Counted from the first letter of the stretch, positions 8,588 to 18,426 are shown. The stretch: DNA of 64,000 nt from Thalassotalea_A litorea (GCF_043642205.1 NZ_JBHZSG010000015.1:8009-72008), one strand, 5' to 3'. Numbers and translations are program-made. Notes: generated by a model not told the origin, from the letters alone.

Positions 8588-9037
8588 TTTTTTAATTACG
8601 AATTAAGTTTCTAATTATGAAATGCTAAGGTGCTGAAGTTAAACCTTTACTCATGCTGTTCATGTAGCGATGCACGGCATCTAGGTTTGCCTTTTAAAGC
8701 TCCTTAAACCTTTTCTGTAATCGCCTGATTACGTTCTTTTAGTCAGGCTTTCCACAGCATTAACCGCTTTGTTTATCGGATATCCCAGCCTATCATCAAA
8801 TCCCCATTAAACCGTTTTCATTGGTATAATTGCTGTGCCACTCATACCCTAGTCACTCCTAGCTAGAACTATCGAAATCTAACCGATCTCGACAAACACG
8901 AATACTAAGTCGTTCAGGGCATATGTCTTTCATACGATGCAATGGTTTTTGTTTTATCAAAACAAGAAGAGGGTGAAGAAATAGGGGATTGGCTAGATGG
9001 ATGTGCGAAGACGAAGCGATAAAAAATCGTTATGCAT
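8588..9037. other. intergenic region, nothing recognised
   Basis: About 450 bp between the convergent pgpA and the peptide transporter. No ORF with coding character, RNA gene or repeat was recognised. The transporter terminator lies at its right edge. Confidence 0.5.
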
Positions 9038-9064
9038 AAAAAAGGCAGCGAATGCTGCCTTTTC
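9038..9064 (-). terminator. rho-independent terminator of the peptide transporter
   Basis: Stem aaaaggcagc/gctgcctttt with loop gaat; in the minus direction it is followed by a T run. It lies 30 bp beyond the transporter stop. Confidence 0.85.
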
Positions 9065-9093
9065 GAAATTTACGTTATGGAATTACCCAGTTA

Positions 9094-10557
9094 CTAGTCT
9101 TTGTCGTCAGTAACTTTCAATTCCTCTTCAATTTTTTCAGTCATCGTCTGAGGTTTGCTATCTTCAGCACCATGCATCCAGTCGACCAGTTTATCGCTTA
9201 GAAGCCACAGGATGATACCTGCAACAAAAGCCATAATGGCAACGCCAGAGAATGCTTGAAGCGGTCCGGTTTCACCAACCATTTGACCAACCCAGGCTGC
9301 AAGGTAGTTACCCACACCAGAGAAGAAGAACCACATACCCATTAACAATGATGTGTATTTCAGTGGCGCAAGTTTAGTCACCATAGATAAGCCAATCGGA
9401 GACAAACATAATTCGCCCATGGTATGGAATAGATACGCTAACACTAACCAAATGACATGTGCCTTAGCCGTATCGGAATCACCAATTTGCAATGCGGCCA
9501 TAACCATCGAAATAAAACCTAGGCCTAAGAAGAACATACCCAACCCGAATTTCTTCGGCGAGTTTGGTTCCGCAGCACCCATTTTAAGCCAGGTCGCGGC
9601 AAAAATCGGGGCAAGGATGATGACAAAGATCGGGTTTACGGTTTGTAACCAGGACGCTGGCATTTCCCAACCAAAGAACACAAGATCGGTCTTATATTTT
9701 GCGAACAGGTTCATCGAACCGGCAGCTTGCTCAAAACCTAACCAGAAAATGATGGTAAAGAAACTCATGATCAGAATGACTTTAACGCGATCACGCTCTT
9801 CCGGCGTTAATGGTTCATCGGGTTTCGCATTTGCGCCATTGGCTTGTTTGGCTGATGGCTCAACACCAACATTGCCTAAATATTTGTTAGAAAGGGCAAG
9901 TTGTAAAAGAACACCAATTAACATCCCCACACCAGCGGTTAGGAAACCATATTGGTAGTTAATTTTCTCACCTATGGTACCAACAACCAGATAACCTAAA
10001 ATGGAACCTAAGTTAATACCCATGTAGAAAATCGTGAATGCCGCGTCACGACGTTTGTCACCTTCTTCATAAAGGTCACCCACCATGGTCGAGATATTCG
10101 GTTTGAAAAAGCCATTACCGATGATCAAAAAGACTAAACCAATCCAAAGGAATGTCGTCTCCATACCCGGGATGATGGCATGCGGTGTACCCAATGCAAA
10201 TTGTCCGAGCATCATTGAGATACCACCGACAATGATTGATTTACGCTGGCCCCACACATTGTCGGCCATCCAACCACCGATAACCGGCGTTACATAAACA
10301 AAAAACGCGTAGATTCCAAGAATACCAAGCGCTTTTGATTGAATGGCTGTGTTGAATAGTTTTTCGGCACCCTCGGCTGAAGGGTCGATCCCAAAGTAGG
10401 CCATATCCCAGCCGAAATTACTGGCAAATGCTACTAGGTACAATACAAAGATACCACGCATGCCGTAGTAGCTCATTCGTTCCCACATCTCTGTACCGAA
10501 CAGCAGGAACAAGCCTTTCGGATGACCTAATAAGGTATCCGTTTTTACGTTAGACAT
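9094..10557 (-). CDS. POT/PTR-family proton-coupled oligopeptide transporter
   Basis: 487 residues, typical for the bacterial POT family (DtpA/DtpB-like), with 12-14 membrane segments. The helix-1 motif EMWERMSYYG (about 23-32) holds the ExxER residues for proton coupling. The PTR2 signature appears as FYMGINLGSILGYLVVG, and a conserved FFLGLGF/WLVLAYLFHTMGELCLSPIGLS region follows in the second half. It imports di- and tripeptides across the inner membrane with protons. It is monocistronic with its own terminator; a MITE-like repeat sits just upstream. Exact paralogue and substrate cannot be judged. Confidence 0.92.
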   Translation of the reverse strand: MSNVKTDTLLGHPKGLFLLFGTEMWERMSYYGMRGIFVLYLVAFASNFGWDMAYFGIDPSAEGAEKLFNTAIQSKALGILGIYAFFVYVTPVIGGWMADNVWGQRKSIIVGGISMMLGQFALGTPHAIIPGMETTFLWIGLVFLIIGNGFFKPNISTMVGDLYEEGDKRRDAAFTIFYMGINLGSILGYLVVGTIGEKINYQYGFLTAGVGMLIGVLLQLALSNKYLGNVGVEPSAKQANGANAKPDEPLTPEERDRVKVILIMSFFTIIFWLGFEQAAGSMNLFAKYKTDLVFFGWEMPASWLQTVNPIFVIILAPIFAATWLKMGAAEPNSPKKFGLGMFFLGLGFISMVMAALQIGDSDTAKAHVIWLVLAYLFHTMGELCLSPIGLSMVTKLAPLKYTSLLMGMWFFFSGVGNYLAAWVGQMVGETGPLQAFSGVAIMAFVAGIILWLLSDKLVDWMHGAEDSKPQTMTEKIEEELKVTDDKD

Positions 10558-10581
10558 TTAAACTTCCTTAAATTACTTTTA

Positions 10582-10726
10582 ATACCCATTCCACCAGGAG
10601 TTTGTCAGAAGCCCATTTGCGGCCTTAGATGTCAATAATATAGAACGACTATATCAATGAAATCTATGTTGCAAATGGACCTCAGTGCTAACTCTGAGCT
10701 GTGTAAAAACTTAATGGAATTGGTAT
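10582..10726 (-). repeat. MITE-like dispersed repeat, about 145 bp
   Basis: Ends are imperfect inverted repeats (ATACCcATTCCA at the left, TGGAATtGGTAT at the right). On the minus strand it reads ATACCAATTCCATTAAG, then CTCAGAGTTAG, then AACATAGATTTCATTGA. The right end of the window (63927-64000) carries the same sequence order, so it is dispersed. It has no coding capacity and lies upstream of the peptide transporter. Confidence 0.75.
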
Positions 10727-11225
10727 GAGTTTATTTTTTTGCCACTCGTTTATACCTAGCGGCCTGAGTAAATGCAAGATGTTCTGATTTTCGTCAGGTT
10801 AGTTGCACACTTATTCACCGCCAATTCAGCCAATATTATAGAAGTTGTTGGCCGCAGCGTAAGGGATTAGGCACAATTATCTATGTTTGGTACAGCAAAA
10901 AAGCAGAAAAAGTCATAAGATTTTGAATAGCTGTTCCGGGTGTCAATAAATCGAAACAAACCGTGGTTTTGTCGAAGGTGTTGATTAAAAAGACGTTACA
11001 TGGAAATTCAGGGGCAGATGGGTTAAAAATATTGTTCATTTTTTGTCTTATTCACAAATTGTTGAATATACTGAAGCGTACTATGCAAAGAATTTGTTCA
11101 GAATTTAGGGTGAGACGGAGCTTGGCTGAAAACTAAACGCTGTCAAATTTATGCCCATAATCGACGCCTGAGCTGATAATTTGGAACATTTGGTGGCAGG
11201 TCTCGTATACGATTGAGCGATAACT
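10727..11225. other. intergenic region upstream of the polysaccharide locus
   Basis: Roughly 500 bp of AT-rich sequence before the wecA-like gene, presumably holding the locus promoter. No exact ops/JUMPStart element (GGCGGTAGCGT) was found by eye. No gene is recognised. Confidence 0.45.
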
Positions 11226-12317
11226 ATGCCTGAGTGGTTGACCTTGAGTTTTCAGGTCTTAACGTCATTTGTTTTTGCATTTGCCGCAATTAAAGTATTT
11301 AAGCCAGTAGCTCTGGATATCGGGCTAGTGGATCGTCCCAGTGCCCGTAAACTTCATCAGGGTAACATTCCTCTTATTGGCGGTCTGTCAATCTTCGCTG
11401 CCGTACTGTTTGCCGCCATTATCTGGCTTCCCAATACCCAGGAATTGCGCTTGTACCTTATCGCATCGGCAATGACGGTCTTTATCGGAGCACTTGATGA
11501 TAAGTATGATTTAAGCGTCCGGGTTAGATTAGTGGGGCAAATGATCATTGCTAGTTTGATGATTTATGGGGTTGGCGCGTATTTTAGTAATTTAGGGGAC
11601 CTGTTTAACCTCGGGGATGTTGATATTGGCTGGCTGGGGATCCCGTTTACCTATTTCGTGATCATCGTAGCGATTAACGCCTTTAATATGATTGATGGTA
11701 TTGATGGTCTGATAGGCGCTTTGAGTATCAACACATTTACAGCAATTGCCATTTTATTTTTGCTCTCGGATCAAAGCAGTTATCTCAGTGTCGCGCTGAT
11801 ACTGGCGACGGCGTTGTTGCCATTTTTGCTTTTCAATCTGAAGGTTGGAAAGCATATGCAGTCAAAAATATTTATGGGGGATTCCGGGAGTATGTTCATC
11901 GGCCTGAGTGTGGTCTGGTTGTTGGCATGCGGAACCCAGGGGGAGCAACATGCCTTTAGTCCGGTAACCGCATTATGGCTTACCGCCGTGCCTTTGATGG
12001 ATATGCTTTCAATTGTGATCAGACGATTCAGGCAAGGTTTATCACCGCTTAAACCGGACAGAGATCATATTCATCATATCTTGATGCGCATCGGCAACAG
12101 CCCAAAGAAAGCTTTATTGTCGATTTCACTGGCCGCGGTTGTGATGTCGGCGATTGGAATTTTGGGTGAGTTTTTTGGTATTCCACAAAGTGTGATGTTT
12201 GCATTGTTTATTGCCGTCTTCGGTGTTTACCATTGGGCTTTGACCGACACGGCCGTTCTAAAACAGTTTCTGCGAGAGCCAAAACATAATAAGCCTGAGT
12301 ATCACGAAGAAATTTAA
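11226..12317 (+). CDS. wecA: undecaprenyl-phosphate sugar-1-phosphate transferase, WecA-like
   Basis: 363-residue polytopic protein of the MraY/WecA family with about 11 membrane segments. Visible motifs are RKLHQGNIPLIGG, the Asp-rich GALDDKYDLSVRVRLVGQ, NAFNMIDGIDGL, KIFMGDSGSMFIG and the HIHH-type cytosolic motif DRDHIHHIL. These enzymes transfer HexNAc-1-phosphate from UDP-sugar to undecaprenyl phosphate, starting a lipid-linked glycan. It heads the polysaccharide locus. Whether it serves that polymer, O-antigen or enterobacterial-common-antigen-like glycan cannot be decided; ABC-exported capsules usually do not need undecaprenyl phosphate, which makes the pairing worth noting. Confidence 0.88.
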   Translation: MPEWLTLSFQVLTSFVFAFAAIKVFKPVALDIGLVDRPSARKLHQGNIPLIGGLSIFAAVLFAAIIWLPNTQELRLYLIASAMTVFIGALDDKYDLSVRVRLVGQMIIASLMIYGVGAYFSNLGDLFNLGDVDIGWLGIPFTYFVIIVAINAFNMIDGIDGLIGALSINTFTAIAILFLLSDQSSYLSVALILATALLPFLLFNLKVGKHMQSKIFMGDSGSMFIGLSVVWLLACGTQGEQHAFSPVTALWLTAVPLMDMLSIVIRRFRQGLSPLKPDRDHIHHILMRIGNSPKKALLSISLAAVVMSAIGILGEFFGIPQSVMFALFIAVFGVYHWALTDTAVLKQFLREPKHNKPEYHEEI

Positions 12318-12399
12318 TCGCCTAAATGACATGCTCTTGCTGATATGGACTAAAATAATAAGTTAACTCCATAGAAAAACGATAAAATCTAATAAGTTA

Positions 12400-13539
12400 A
12401 TGGGCGAAAGCGGCAGCTGTAGTTACATTTTTCTCTGTGCTAATCAAGGTTTACGGCGGATTCAGATAATCTGGCCGGACGCTTTTCGTGCATCTCAAAC
12501 TCCTTTCTATCTCGGTTTCATAACCTCATTTGTGTTCACGGTTTGTTGTTTTGTTATGGGTAACGTATCGGCACAGTCGACCACCCCTTTAGCTGCCGAA
12601 TTAGACATTAAAGAAAACTATCGGAGTAATCGTTTTCGACCCTTAATGGAAAGCCTGGGCAACTCGGATAAGGGAATTATTCTGCCTTTTGGTTATTCAT
12701 TGTTCGATAATCGCGGCGAACTTGAGTCAAATAGTGCAATTCAACCCGAGTATGTATTGCGTAATGGGGATGTGATCAGTGTCTGGATTTGGGGCGCGTT
12801 TGAATATCAACAACAACATAAAGTCGATTCCCGAGGCCAGATATTTTTGGAGCAACTTGGGCCCGTTAAAGTTGCGGGTGTTTCGGTTACCAACTTAAGT
12901 GACTACCTGCGCGATAAGTTAGCCAAGGTGTATCATCAAGGGGTCGAACTGTATGCAAACTTATATCAGGTTGCGCCCATTCCACTTCTGGTCAGTGGCG
13001 CAGTGAACGCCCCGGGTCAATACCTTGGTTCCAGCGGTGACGGTATTTTGTATTACCTGAGCAAAGCTCAGGGGATCGATATTCGTCAGGGAAGCTATCG
13101 ACGTATTCAAGTGCGTCGTGCGGGTAAAACGGTGGCTAACATCGATTTGTATCCTTTCTTGCAAAGCGGAGAGTTGCCGAGTATCTCCTTGCAGGATTTT
13201 GATGTCATTTTTGTATCCCAATCTGGTGTTCGCGTGACGGCCATTTTACCCGGAAAAATCCCGCTAAGTTATGAATTGATCCAACAGCCGTATCAAGGTC
13301 AGGAATTATTGTCTTTGCTGACAGTACCTAAATATATTATCCAGGTAAAACTGGTTAGTGAAACTCCATCGGGTAACGTTGAACAAACCTATTCCCTTGA
13401 GGAGTTTAGAAGGCTGACCCTAAACGACGGAGATCGTGTATTTTTCACGGAAACCCTGAATCAGGGCTCACTGGGACGTCCACAAAAACGAAAAATAAGT
13501 AATGTATTACCTAAGGGTGAACGACATGGCCCAGGTTAA
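12400..13539 (+). CDS. polysaccharide export protein with SLBB domain (Wza/KpsD-like)
   Basis: 379 residues as drawn. A hydrophobic segment (FYLGFITSFVFTVCCFVMG) followed by VSAQS looks like a signal peptide near residues 37-60. The annotated ATG would leave an unusually long n-region and has a poor ribosome binding site, so the true start may be internal. The Poly_export domain is at about 115-190 (YVLRNGDVISVWIWG, VDSRGQIFLEQLGPV). One SLBB domain follows (LVSGAVNAPGQYLG...). It is shorter than KpsD. It forms the periplasmic/outer-membrane part of the capsule exporter and overlaps kpsM by 14 bp. Confidence 0.8.
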   Translation: MGESGSCSYIFLCANQGLRRIQIIWPDAFRASQTPFYLGFITSFVFTVCCFVMGNVSAQSTTPLAAELDIKENYRSNRFRPLMESLGNSDKGIILPFGYSLFDNRGELESNSAIQPEYVLRNGDVISVWIWGAFEYQQQHKVDSRGQIFLEQLGPVKVAGVSVTNLSDYLRDKLAKVYHQGVELYANLYQVAPIPLLVSGAVNAPGQYLGSSGDGILYYLSKAQGIDIRQGSYRRIQVRRAGKTVANIDLYPFLQSGELPSISLQDFDVIFVSQSGVRVTAILPGKIPLSYELIQQPYQGQELLSLLTVPKYIIQVKLVSETPSGNVEQTYSLEEFRRLTLNDGDRVFFTETLNQGSLGRPQKRKISNVLPKGERHGPG

Positions 13540-14311
13540 AACGAGACTGGCTTACCAGGTATGGCAAGATGTTGTCTTTGCCATTTTTATACGAGAGATC
13601 CGTAGTAAGTTTGACGATAAAGTTGGGATCAGCTGGGCCGTAATCCAACCCGTATCGTTCATATTTATCCTGTCTTTTATTCGCGGTCGCATGGATGGCG
13701 GTTTAACCCATACGATGCCTACCTTTATGTTTATGATGTATGGCATGTTGATGATTCAACTGTTTCTGTCTACGTTGTCATCCACGGCCAATTCTATACA
13801 TCGCAACAAAGCCTTATTTTCCTTTCGTCAGGTTCAGCCCTTAAGCGCGGTGATGGCAAATGCCTTGTTTGAAATTTTGGTGAAGGTGGCCGTTATTTTC
13901 GTTCTTTGGTTAGCGGTATATTTCATGGGCATTGAAATGCGCTTAGATGACTCCCTGATGGTCTTATTGATGTTGTTTAACGTCTGGATGATTGCAACAA
14001 GTCTTGGCTTGATTATGGCGTTAGCCAAAGCATTCATCGTTGAAGTGGATAAGATTCGTAACCTGATCACCCGTCCCATGTTTTTTATCTCCGGGGTGTT
14101 TTTTAGCTTGCAGGATATCTCAGAGCAATACTGGCCATTTCTTAACTGGAATCCGTTGCTGCATAGTATTGAGTTGTCTCGCCAGGCCGCCTATGCAGGA
14201 TATCAGGCACAGGGGGTATCGTTAACCTATGTAAATCTGACAACACTGACATTGATGTTTAGTGCTCTGGTTTTCTATCAACTCACTTGGCGCCAGGTGA
14301 TTAGTCGATGA
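13526..14311 (+). CDS. kpsM: capsular polysaccharide ABC transporter permease
   Basis: ABC-2 type permease of about 261 residues with six hydrophobic segments, matching KpsM/BexB/CtrC. The N-terminus has IFIREIRSKFDDKVGISWAV, a typical amphipathic entry into the first membrane span. A conserved FFISGVFFSLQDI...WNPLLHSIELSR block lies near the C-terminus. I prefer the ATG at 13526 because AAGGG lies 8 nt upstream; an in-frame ATG at 13502 lacks a site. It overlaps both neighbours, so export genes are coupled. Confidence 0.9.
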   Translation: MAQVKTRLAYQVWQDVVFAIFIREIRSKFDDKVGISWAVIQPVSFIFILSFIRGRMDGGLTHTMPTFMFMMYGMLMIQLFLSTLSSTANSIHRNKALFSFRQVQPLSAVMANALFEILVKVAVIFVLWLAVYFMGIEMRLDDSLMVLLMLFNVWMIATSLGLIMALAKAFIVEVDKIRNLITRPMFFISGVFFSLQDISEQYWPFLNWNPLLHSIELSRQAAYAGYQAQGVSLTYVNLTTLTLMFSALVFYQLTWRQVISR

Positions 14312-14958
14312 TTAAATTAGATAGCGTTAGCAAATACTATCCATCAAAACTGGGTCGCCAGTATGTATTTAATGATCTGAATTTTACCATTCCCGGAGGG
14401 CATAATATTGCCTTGCTGGGGAAAAATGGCGCGGGTAAATCGACGCTGTTTCGACTTCTGGCTGGCAGTGAGTATCCAAATGAGGGGAAAATACGAACCT
14501 CTTATAATATTTCCTGGCCGGTGGCACTGGCGACTGGCGTGCATCCGAAAATGACTGGCCGGGAAAATACCCGTTTCATCGGCCGTGTTAATGGCGTCCA
14601 GGACTTAGAACTGTATGAAGAGAAGGTAAAGCAGTTTGCGGAATTAAAGCAAAAGTATGATTTACCGGTTCGGACCTATTCATCGGGGATGCGTTCCAGA
14701 CTTGCGTTTGCGTGTTGTATTGCGATCGATTTTGATATTTATCTGATTGATGAGGCCATCTCTGTTGGTGACCCTAAATTTCGTAGAAAGACCAAAGATG
14801 CGCTGCTTCGAAAAAGTAAGACCTCGAACGTGATCATGGTCAGTCATGAATTGGACGATGTACGGTTGTTTTGTGACAGCGCCATTTTAATTCAGCAAGG
14901 TCAGCTAAGCTTTTATAATGACCTTGAACAAGCCATTGATATTTATGAGGCTAATTAA
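14308..14958 (+). CDS. kpsT: capsular polysaccharide ABC transporter ATPase
   Basis: 216 residues, the size of KpsT. Walker A is GKNGAGKST (38-46), the ABC signature region reads YSSGMRSRLAFA, Walker B is IYLIDEAI, and the switch His is in MVSHELDD. The signature is the SSGM type found in polysaccharide exporters rather than LSGGQ. It overlaps kpsM by 4 bp (ATGA). It energises export of a finished, lipid-anchored polymer across the inner membrane. Confidence 0.92.
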   Translation: MIKLDSVSKYYPSKLGRQYVFNDLNFTIPGGHNIALLGKNGAGKSTLFRLLAGSEYPNEGKIRTSYNISWPVALATGVHPKMTGRENTRFIGRVNGVQDLELYEEKVKQFAELKQKYDLPVRTYSSGMRSRLAFACCIAIDFDIYLIDEAISVGDPKFRRKTKDALLRKSKTSNVIMVSHELDDVRLFCDSAILIQQGQLSFYNDLEQAIDIYEAN

Positions 14959-14961
14959 AAA

Positions 14962-16383
14962 ATGAGCCAGACGGATATTGATAATCTCGAACAAAGATTT
15001 AACGCGCTGGAAAGTGCCTGGACACAAGAGCAGTGGCAGGATGCGGACTTTCTGCGTGAGGAAGCTCTGAAACTTGAAGAAACGGATTTAGAGTTGGCAT
15101 ACCGCATTATGCAACGCGCCCACAATCTTCGTCCTGTCGGTCCAGTGATCAAAAATAAATTACAGGAATATCGACAACTGCTGATGGAAGAAGAGTCGCC
15201 GATTTTAATTCTTTCCTCGGCTGATAATCAGGCTGAGGAAAGTCTGATTGATAACACAATAGAAAAACACCGGCAGCCTTGGCATCAGCGCCTCGTGTTT
15301 TGGCTGCGTCAGCCATTTACCTTGTTTGTGGTTTTGCCCTGGATTGTTATCGCTACCTACTTTTTATTGTGGGCCAGCCCTAGATTTGAAAGTCATGCTC
15401 AGGTGATTATTCGCAAACCGAATGCGCAGCTGGGCGACAATGCATCAGCACCATTGTTAGGCAATCGGGCAGGGACCGCCGCAGGAGATACCCAGCTGAT
15501 TAGCGCATTTATCTTATCCCGGGATATGCTCAATCATTTACAAAGCGAACTGTCACTATTTGAGCACTATACATCGAACCAACGGGACGTGATTTCCCGC
15601 TTAAGTGGTGCTGCCAGTAATGATCAATTCCTGTCATATTATCAGCGGCATATCGTTGTCGATGTTGATGAAGCCTCGTCTGTGGTGAGCATTAAAAGTC
15701 AAGCCTATAGTGGTGCTTATGCACAGCAGCTAAATCAACAAATTATCGCCAAATCGGAAGATTACATTAACAGTATTGGTCAGTCTCTGGCACGTAAACG
15801 CTTAACCTTTATCGAAGCTGAGCATCGCTTGATTGAAGACCGACTACGTAAGGCGAAAACCGATTTATTGAGGTTTCAGCAAAAATACCGCTTGTTTGAT
15901 CCGCAACAAGAGGCTCAGGCAGTTCAACAAATCGCTTTTAAACTTGAAGAAGTTCTGTCCGATAAGAAAACACAGCTGTTGGCGTTACGGGAGTACATGC
16001 AAGATTCATCACCTAAGATCCGTTCATTACAACGTGAAATTAATGCACTTGAAAAGCAATTGATGAGTGAAAAACAACGATTGATCTCCCAAAAAGGACA
16101 ACAGGATATTTCCTTTGGAGAAGTCCTTGCACGTTACTCCGCTTTTCAAATCAAAGTAGATTTGGCGATGCAGGCCTATACGTCGTCTTTGGTGTCTTTA
16201 GAGCGCTCGAGAATCGAAGCGTATCGACAATTGCAATATATGGTGGTGGTCGAGAGTCCGACGTTGCCAGAGGATAATACATATCCAGATAAACTATACA
16301 GTTTATCACTGGCTGCGGTTGTACTTATCATATTGTTTGGTATAGGAAAAATTCTGATTGCGACAATCAGGGAACTGGCGTAG
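14962..16383 (+). CDS. kpsE: capsule export inner-membrane protein KpsE/CtrB/BexC-like
   Basis: 473 residues of the polysaccharide co-polymerase type. Membrane segments lie at about 115-135 (FTLFVVLPWIVIATYFLLW) and at the C-terminus (SLAAVVLIILFGIGKILI). Between them are a Wzz-like domain (SHAQVIIRKPNAQLGDN) and coiled-coil regions rich in K, E and Q. An unusual N-terminal extension of about 110 residues is acidic and helical (EQRFNALESAWTQEQWQDAD) and resembles a TPR-like region. It bridges the ABC transporter and the outer-membrane export protein. Confidence 0.85.
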   Translation: MSQTDIDNLEQRFNALESAWTQEQWQDADFLREEALKLEETDLELAYRIMQRAHNLRPVGPVIKNKLQEYRQLLMEEESPILILSSADNQAEESLIDNTIEKHRQPWHQRLVFWLRQPFTLFVVLPWIVIATYFLLWASPRFESHAQVIIRKPNAQLGDNASAPLLGNRAGTAAGDTQLISAFILSRDMLNHLQSELSLFEHYTSNQRDVISRLSGAASNDQFLSYYQRHIVVDVDEASSVVSIKSQAYSGAYAQQLNQQIIAKSEDYINSIGQSLARKRLTFIEAEHRLIEDRLRKAKTDLLRFQQKYRLFDPQQEAQAVQQIAFKLEEVLSDKKTQLLALREYMQDSSPKIRSLQREINALEKQLMSEKQRLISQKGQQDISFGEVLARYSAFQIKVDLAMQAYTSSLVSLERSRIEAYRQLQYMVVVESPTLPEDNTYPDKLYSLSLAAVVLIILFGIGKILIATIRELA

Positions 16384-16484
16384 AGCTTTGAAGTAAGCGA
16401 ATAACAAGATTTTTGCTAAGCTCATTATTATGGTGTGCCGATCGGGTATTACGGCTTAAATTCAAGGTTTGGTAAAGCTGCTCG

Positions 16485-17636
16485 ATGATTAATACCTTAT
16501 ATATTCATGCGGGATCCCATAAAACAGGATCGACCTCAATTCAGAGGTTTCTTCGAATCAATCAGGATGCACTACGCGAGGATGGCATTGCCATACCAGG
16601 CTTGAAAGGCATTTTGAAACCGACGCCAGATCTAACCAATTATGGTTTGTATCCTCAGGCTTTTCATGCGCTTGCACGTGTGCGTCAACCCATCGCCATA
16701 ATCTCCCGAGAAAACTTTTCCTGGGTGGATGACATCAACAAGTTGATGGCATTACGCGATGTTCTTTATAAACACGCCCATAAAGTCAAAATCATCTTTT
16801 ACCTGCGTCGTCAGGATAGCCTGGCGATCTCGCAAAAGCAGGAAGGTACCAAGTGGTTTGATTGCTCGGTTGCTTATGGCCACGAGCCAACGGCGTTACC
16901 CAGTAAGCTGTCTGAAGTCGCGAGACGATATCTGGACTTTGAACAGAAAGTATCCATGTGGGCGAAAGTCTTCGCCAAAGACAACATCATTTTGAGGGTG
17001 TTTGAACCTCAACATCTGGTGGAATGTGACGTTGTTAAAGATTTCTGTTATGTACTGGGCTTACAGCCCGACTATTATCAGTTTCCTGAAAAAGCCAACG
17101 AGTCATTGGGGCGCATAAGTCAGCTATTTTTGCACCAGAGCCAACCCGCATTTGCCGATGGCAGTATCGCCAGGCACCGGCTGATTCGCGCGGTACGCGA
17201 TTTTGATCGGCGCAATAACAATAATGATGACAAGCTGTTACCGGATAAGGATGAAGCGATAGCATTCTATCAACAATTTAAGGCAGCAAATGCTCGACTC
17301 AATCAGGATTATAAACTCACGGATTCTGAACATTTGTTTAACGAAGACTTTTCTCAATACCCGGAATTAGGCAACGGCCGTATGTTAACCCTGGGTGAGA
17401 TAAACGAAATTTATGCGGATCTATTTGCCGATTTCAGCTTTGTTGATAGTGACGAGGATGGTCAATGGAAGCGCAAACAAAGTGCGCAGCTGCGAGACAT
17501 TGCGCTGAGTTTACCGCCGCAATGTCTGAGTCAAAAAATACAATTGCTGACGTTGGCATTACAGCTTAATCCTAATGGCCAATATATACGTCAACAGCTA
17601 ACTCAACTGACTGCTCAAACCATGGTGGAACAATAA
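16485..17636 (+). CDS. putative sulfotransferase
   Basis: 383 residues. The N-terminal IHAGSHKTGSTSIQRFL (about 7-23) has the form of the PAPS 5'-phosphosulfate-binding loop (K-T-G-S/T-T-S), and a downstream VKIIFYLRRQDSLAISQ resembles the 3'-phosphate-binding region with Arg and Ser. The C-terminal third is helical and unassigned. It is followed, with a one-base overlap, by a second sulfotransferase-like gene inside a polysaccharide locus, so sulfation of the exported glycan is the likely role. Acceptor sugar unknown. Confidence 0.7.
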   Translation: MINTLYIHAGSHKTGSTSIQRFLRINQDALREDGIAIPGLKGILKPTPDLTNYGLYPQAFHALARVRQPIAIISRENFSWVDDINKLMALRDVLYKHAHKVKIIFYLRRQDSLAISQKQEGTKWFDCSVAYGHEPTALPSKLSEVARRYLDFEQKVSMWAKVFAKDNIILRVFEPQHLVECDVVKDFCYVLGLQPDYYQFPEKANESLGRISQLFLHQSQPAFADGSIARHRLIRAVRDFDRRNNNNDDKLLPDKDEAIAFYQQFKAANARLNQDYKLTDSEHLFNEDFSQYPELGNGRMLTLGEINEIYADLFADFSFVDSDEDGQWKRKQSAQLRDIALSLPPQCLSQKIQLLTLALQLNPNGQYIRQQLTQLTAQTMVEQ

Positions 17637-18415
17637 TGTTTTCAAATCTATTCAAGCCGAAGATTGTTCAATGCGATGATATCGAGCTGTTTGTGATTTT
17701 TGGAGCAATGCGCTCTGGCTCCAATTTGCTTCAGGAGAAGTTGAATTACTTTGACGATCTAATTTGTCTGGGGGAATTATATAACCCTTCTTTTGTCGGT
17801 GTCGATCGACCTCATATCAATAAATTCTCCTATGGCGGTTACGGCAGAAATGATCCCGACTCCCGTAAAAAAAGACAGCAGGACCCATTTTTACTGATTC
17901 AAAAAGTCCAGGAACAAGCCTTAAAAGAAGGCAAGATCCCGGGATTTCGCCTGTTTGATGGCCACAATAAAGATGTTCGCAGGGTGCTATTGAATAATCC
18001 CAGGGTTAGAAAAGTCTTATTGCAGAGAAATCTAGTTGATTCATTTATCTCGCTGGAGCTGGCCAGAGAGTCCGGGCAATGGGTAAAACGGGATGAAAAA
18101 GCGCCAAAAATCACCCAGGTACATTTTGATATTAATGAATTTGAGCAATACGTAAACAAAACTCAAAAGTACTTCGGTGCCATAAAGCAGCGTTTGGACG
18201 AAACTCGCCAAGCATACAAAGTCATCGACTACAATGATGTTCTCAATGATCAACAGGTCGAAGACATTGCCCATTTTGTCGGTTCCAAACAATCGATGCA
18301 AAAACAGCAAACCACCTTAAAGAAACAAAACAAAGGCAGTATCGAGGATAAGGTCATAAATTTTGATCAGGTTAAGGATTATCTGCACAGCTTTAATAAA
18401 TCTGCACTCGGTTAA
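17636..18415 (+). CDS. putative sulfotransferase, Stf0-like
   Basis: 259 residues. FVIFGAMRSGSNLLQEKLN (about 19-37) is a typical sulfotransferase phosphosulfate-binding loop of the Stf0/LPS-sulfotransferase type (R-S-G-S/T), and VRKVLLQRNLVDSFISLELA matches the 3'-phosphate motif with conserved Arg and Ser. Its ATG overlaps the stop of the preceding sulfotransferase by one base. The two share little visible sequence beyond the loop, so they may sulfate different positions. No PAPS synthesis genes are in the window. Confidence 0.72.
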   Translation: MFSNLFKPKIVQCDDIELFVIFGAMRSGSNLLQEKLNYFDDLICLGELYNPSFVGVDRPHINKFSYGGYGRNDPDSRKKRQQDPFLLIQKVQEQALKEGKIPGFRLFDGHNKDVRRVLLNNPRVRKVLLQRNLVDSFISLELARESGQWVKRDEKAPKITQVHFDINEFEQYVNKTQKYFGAIKQRLDETRQAYKVIDYNDVLNDQQVEDIAHFVGSKQSMQKQQTTLKKQNKGSIEDKVINFDQVKDYLHSFNKSALG

Positions 18416-18426
18416 CCGGAGAGCTT

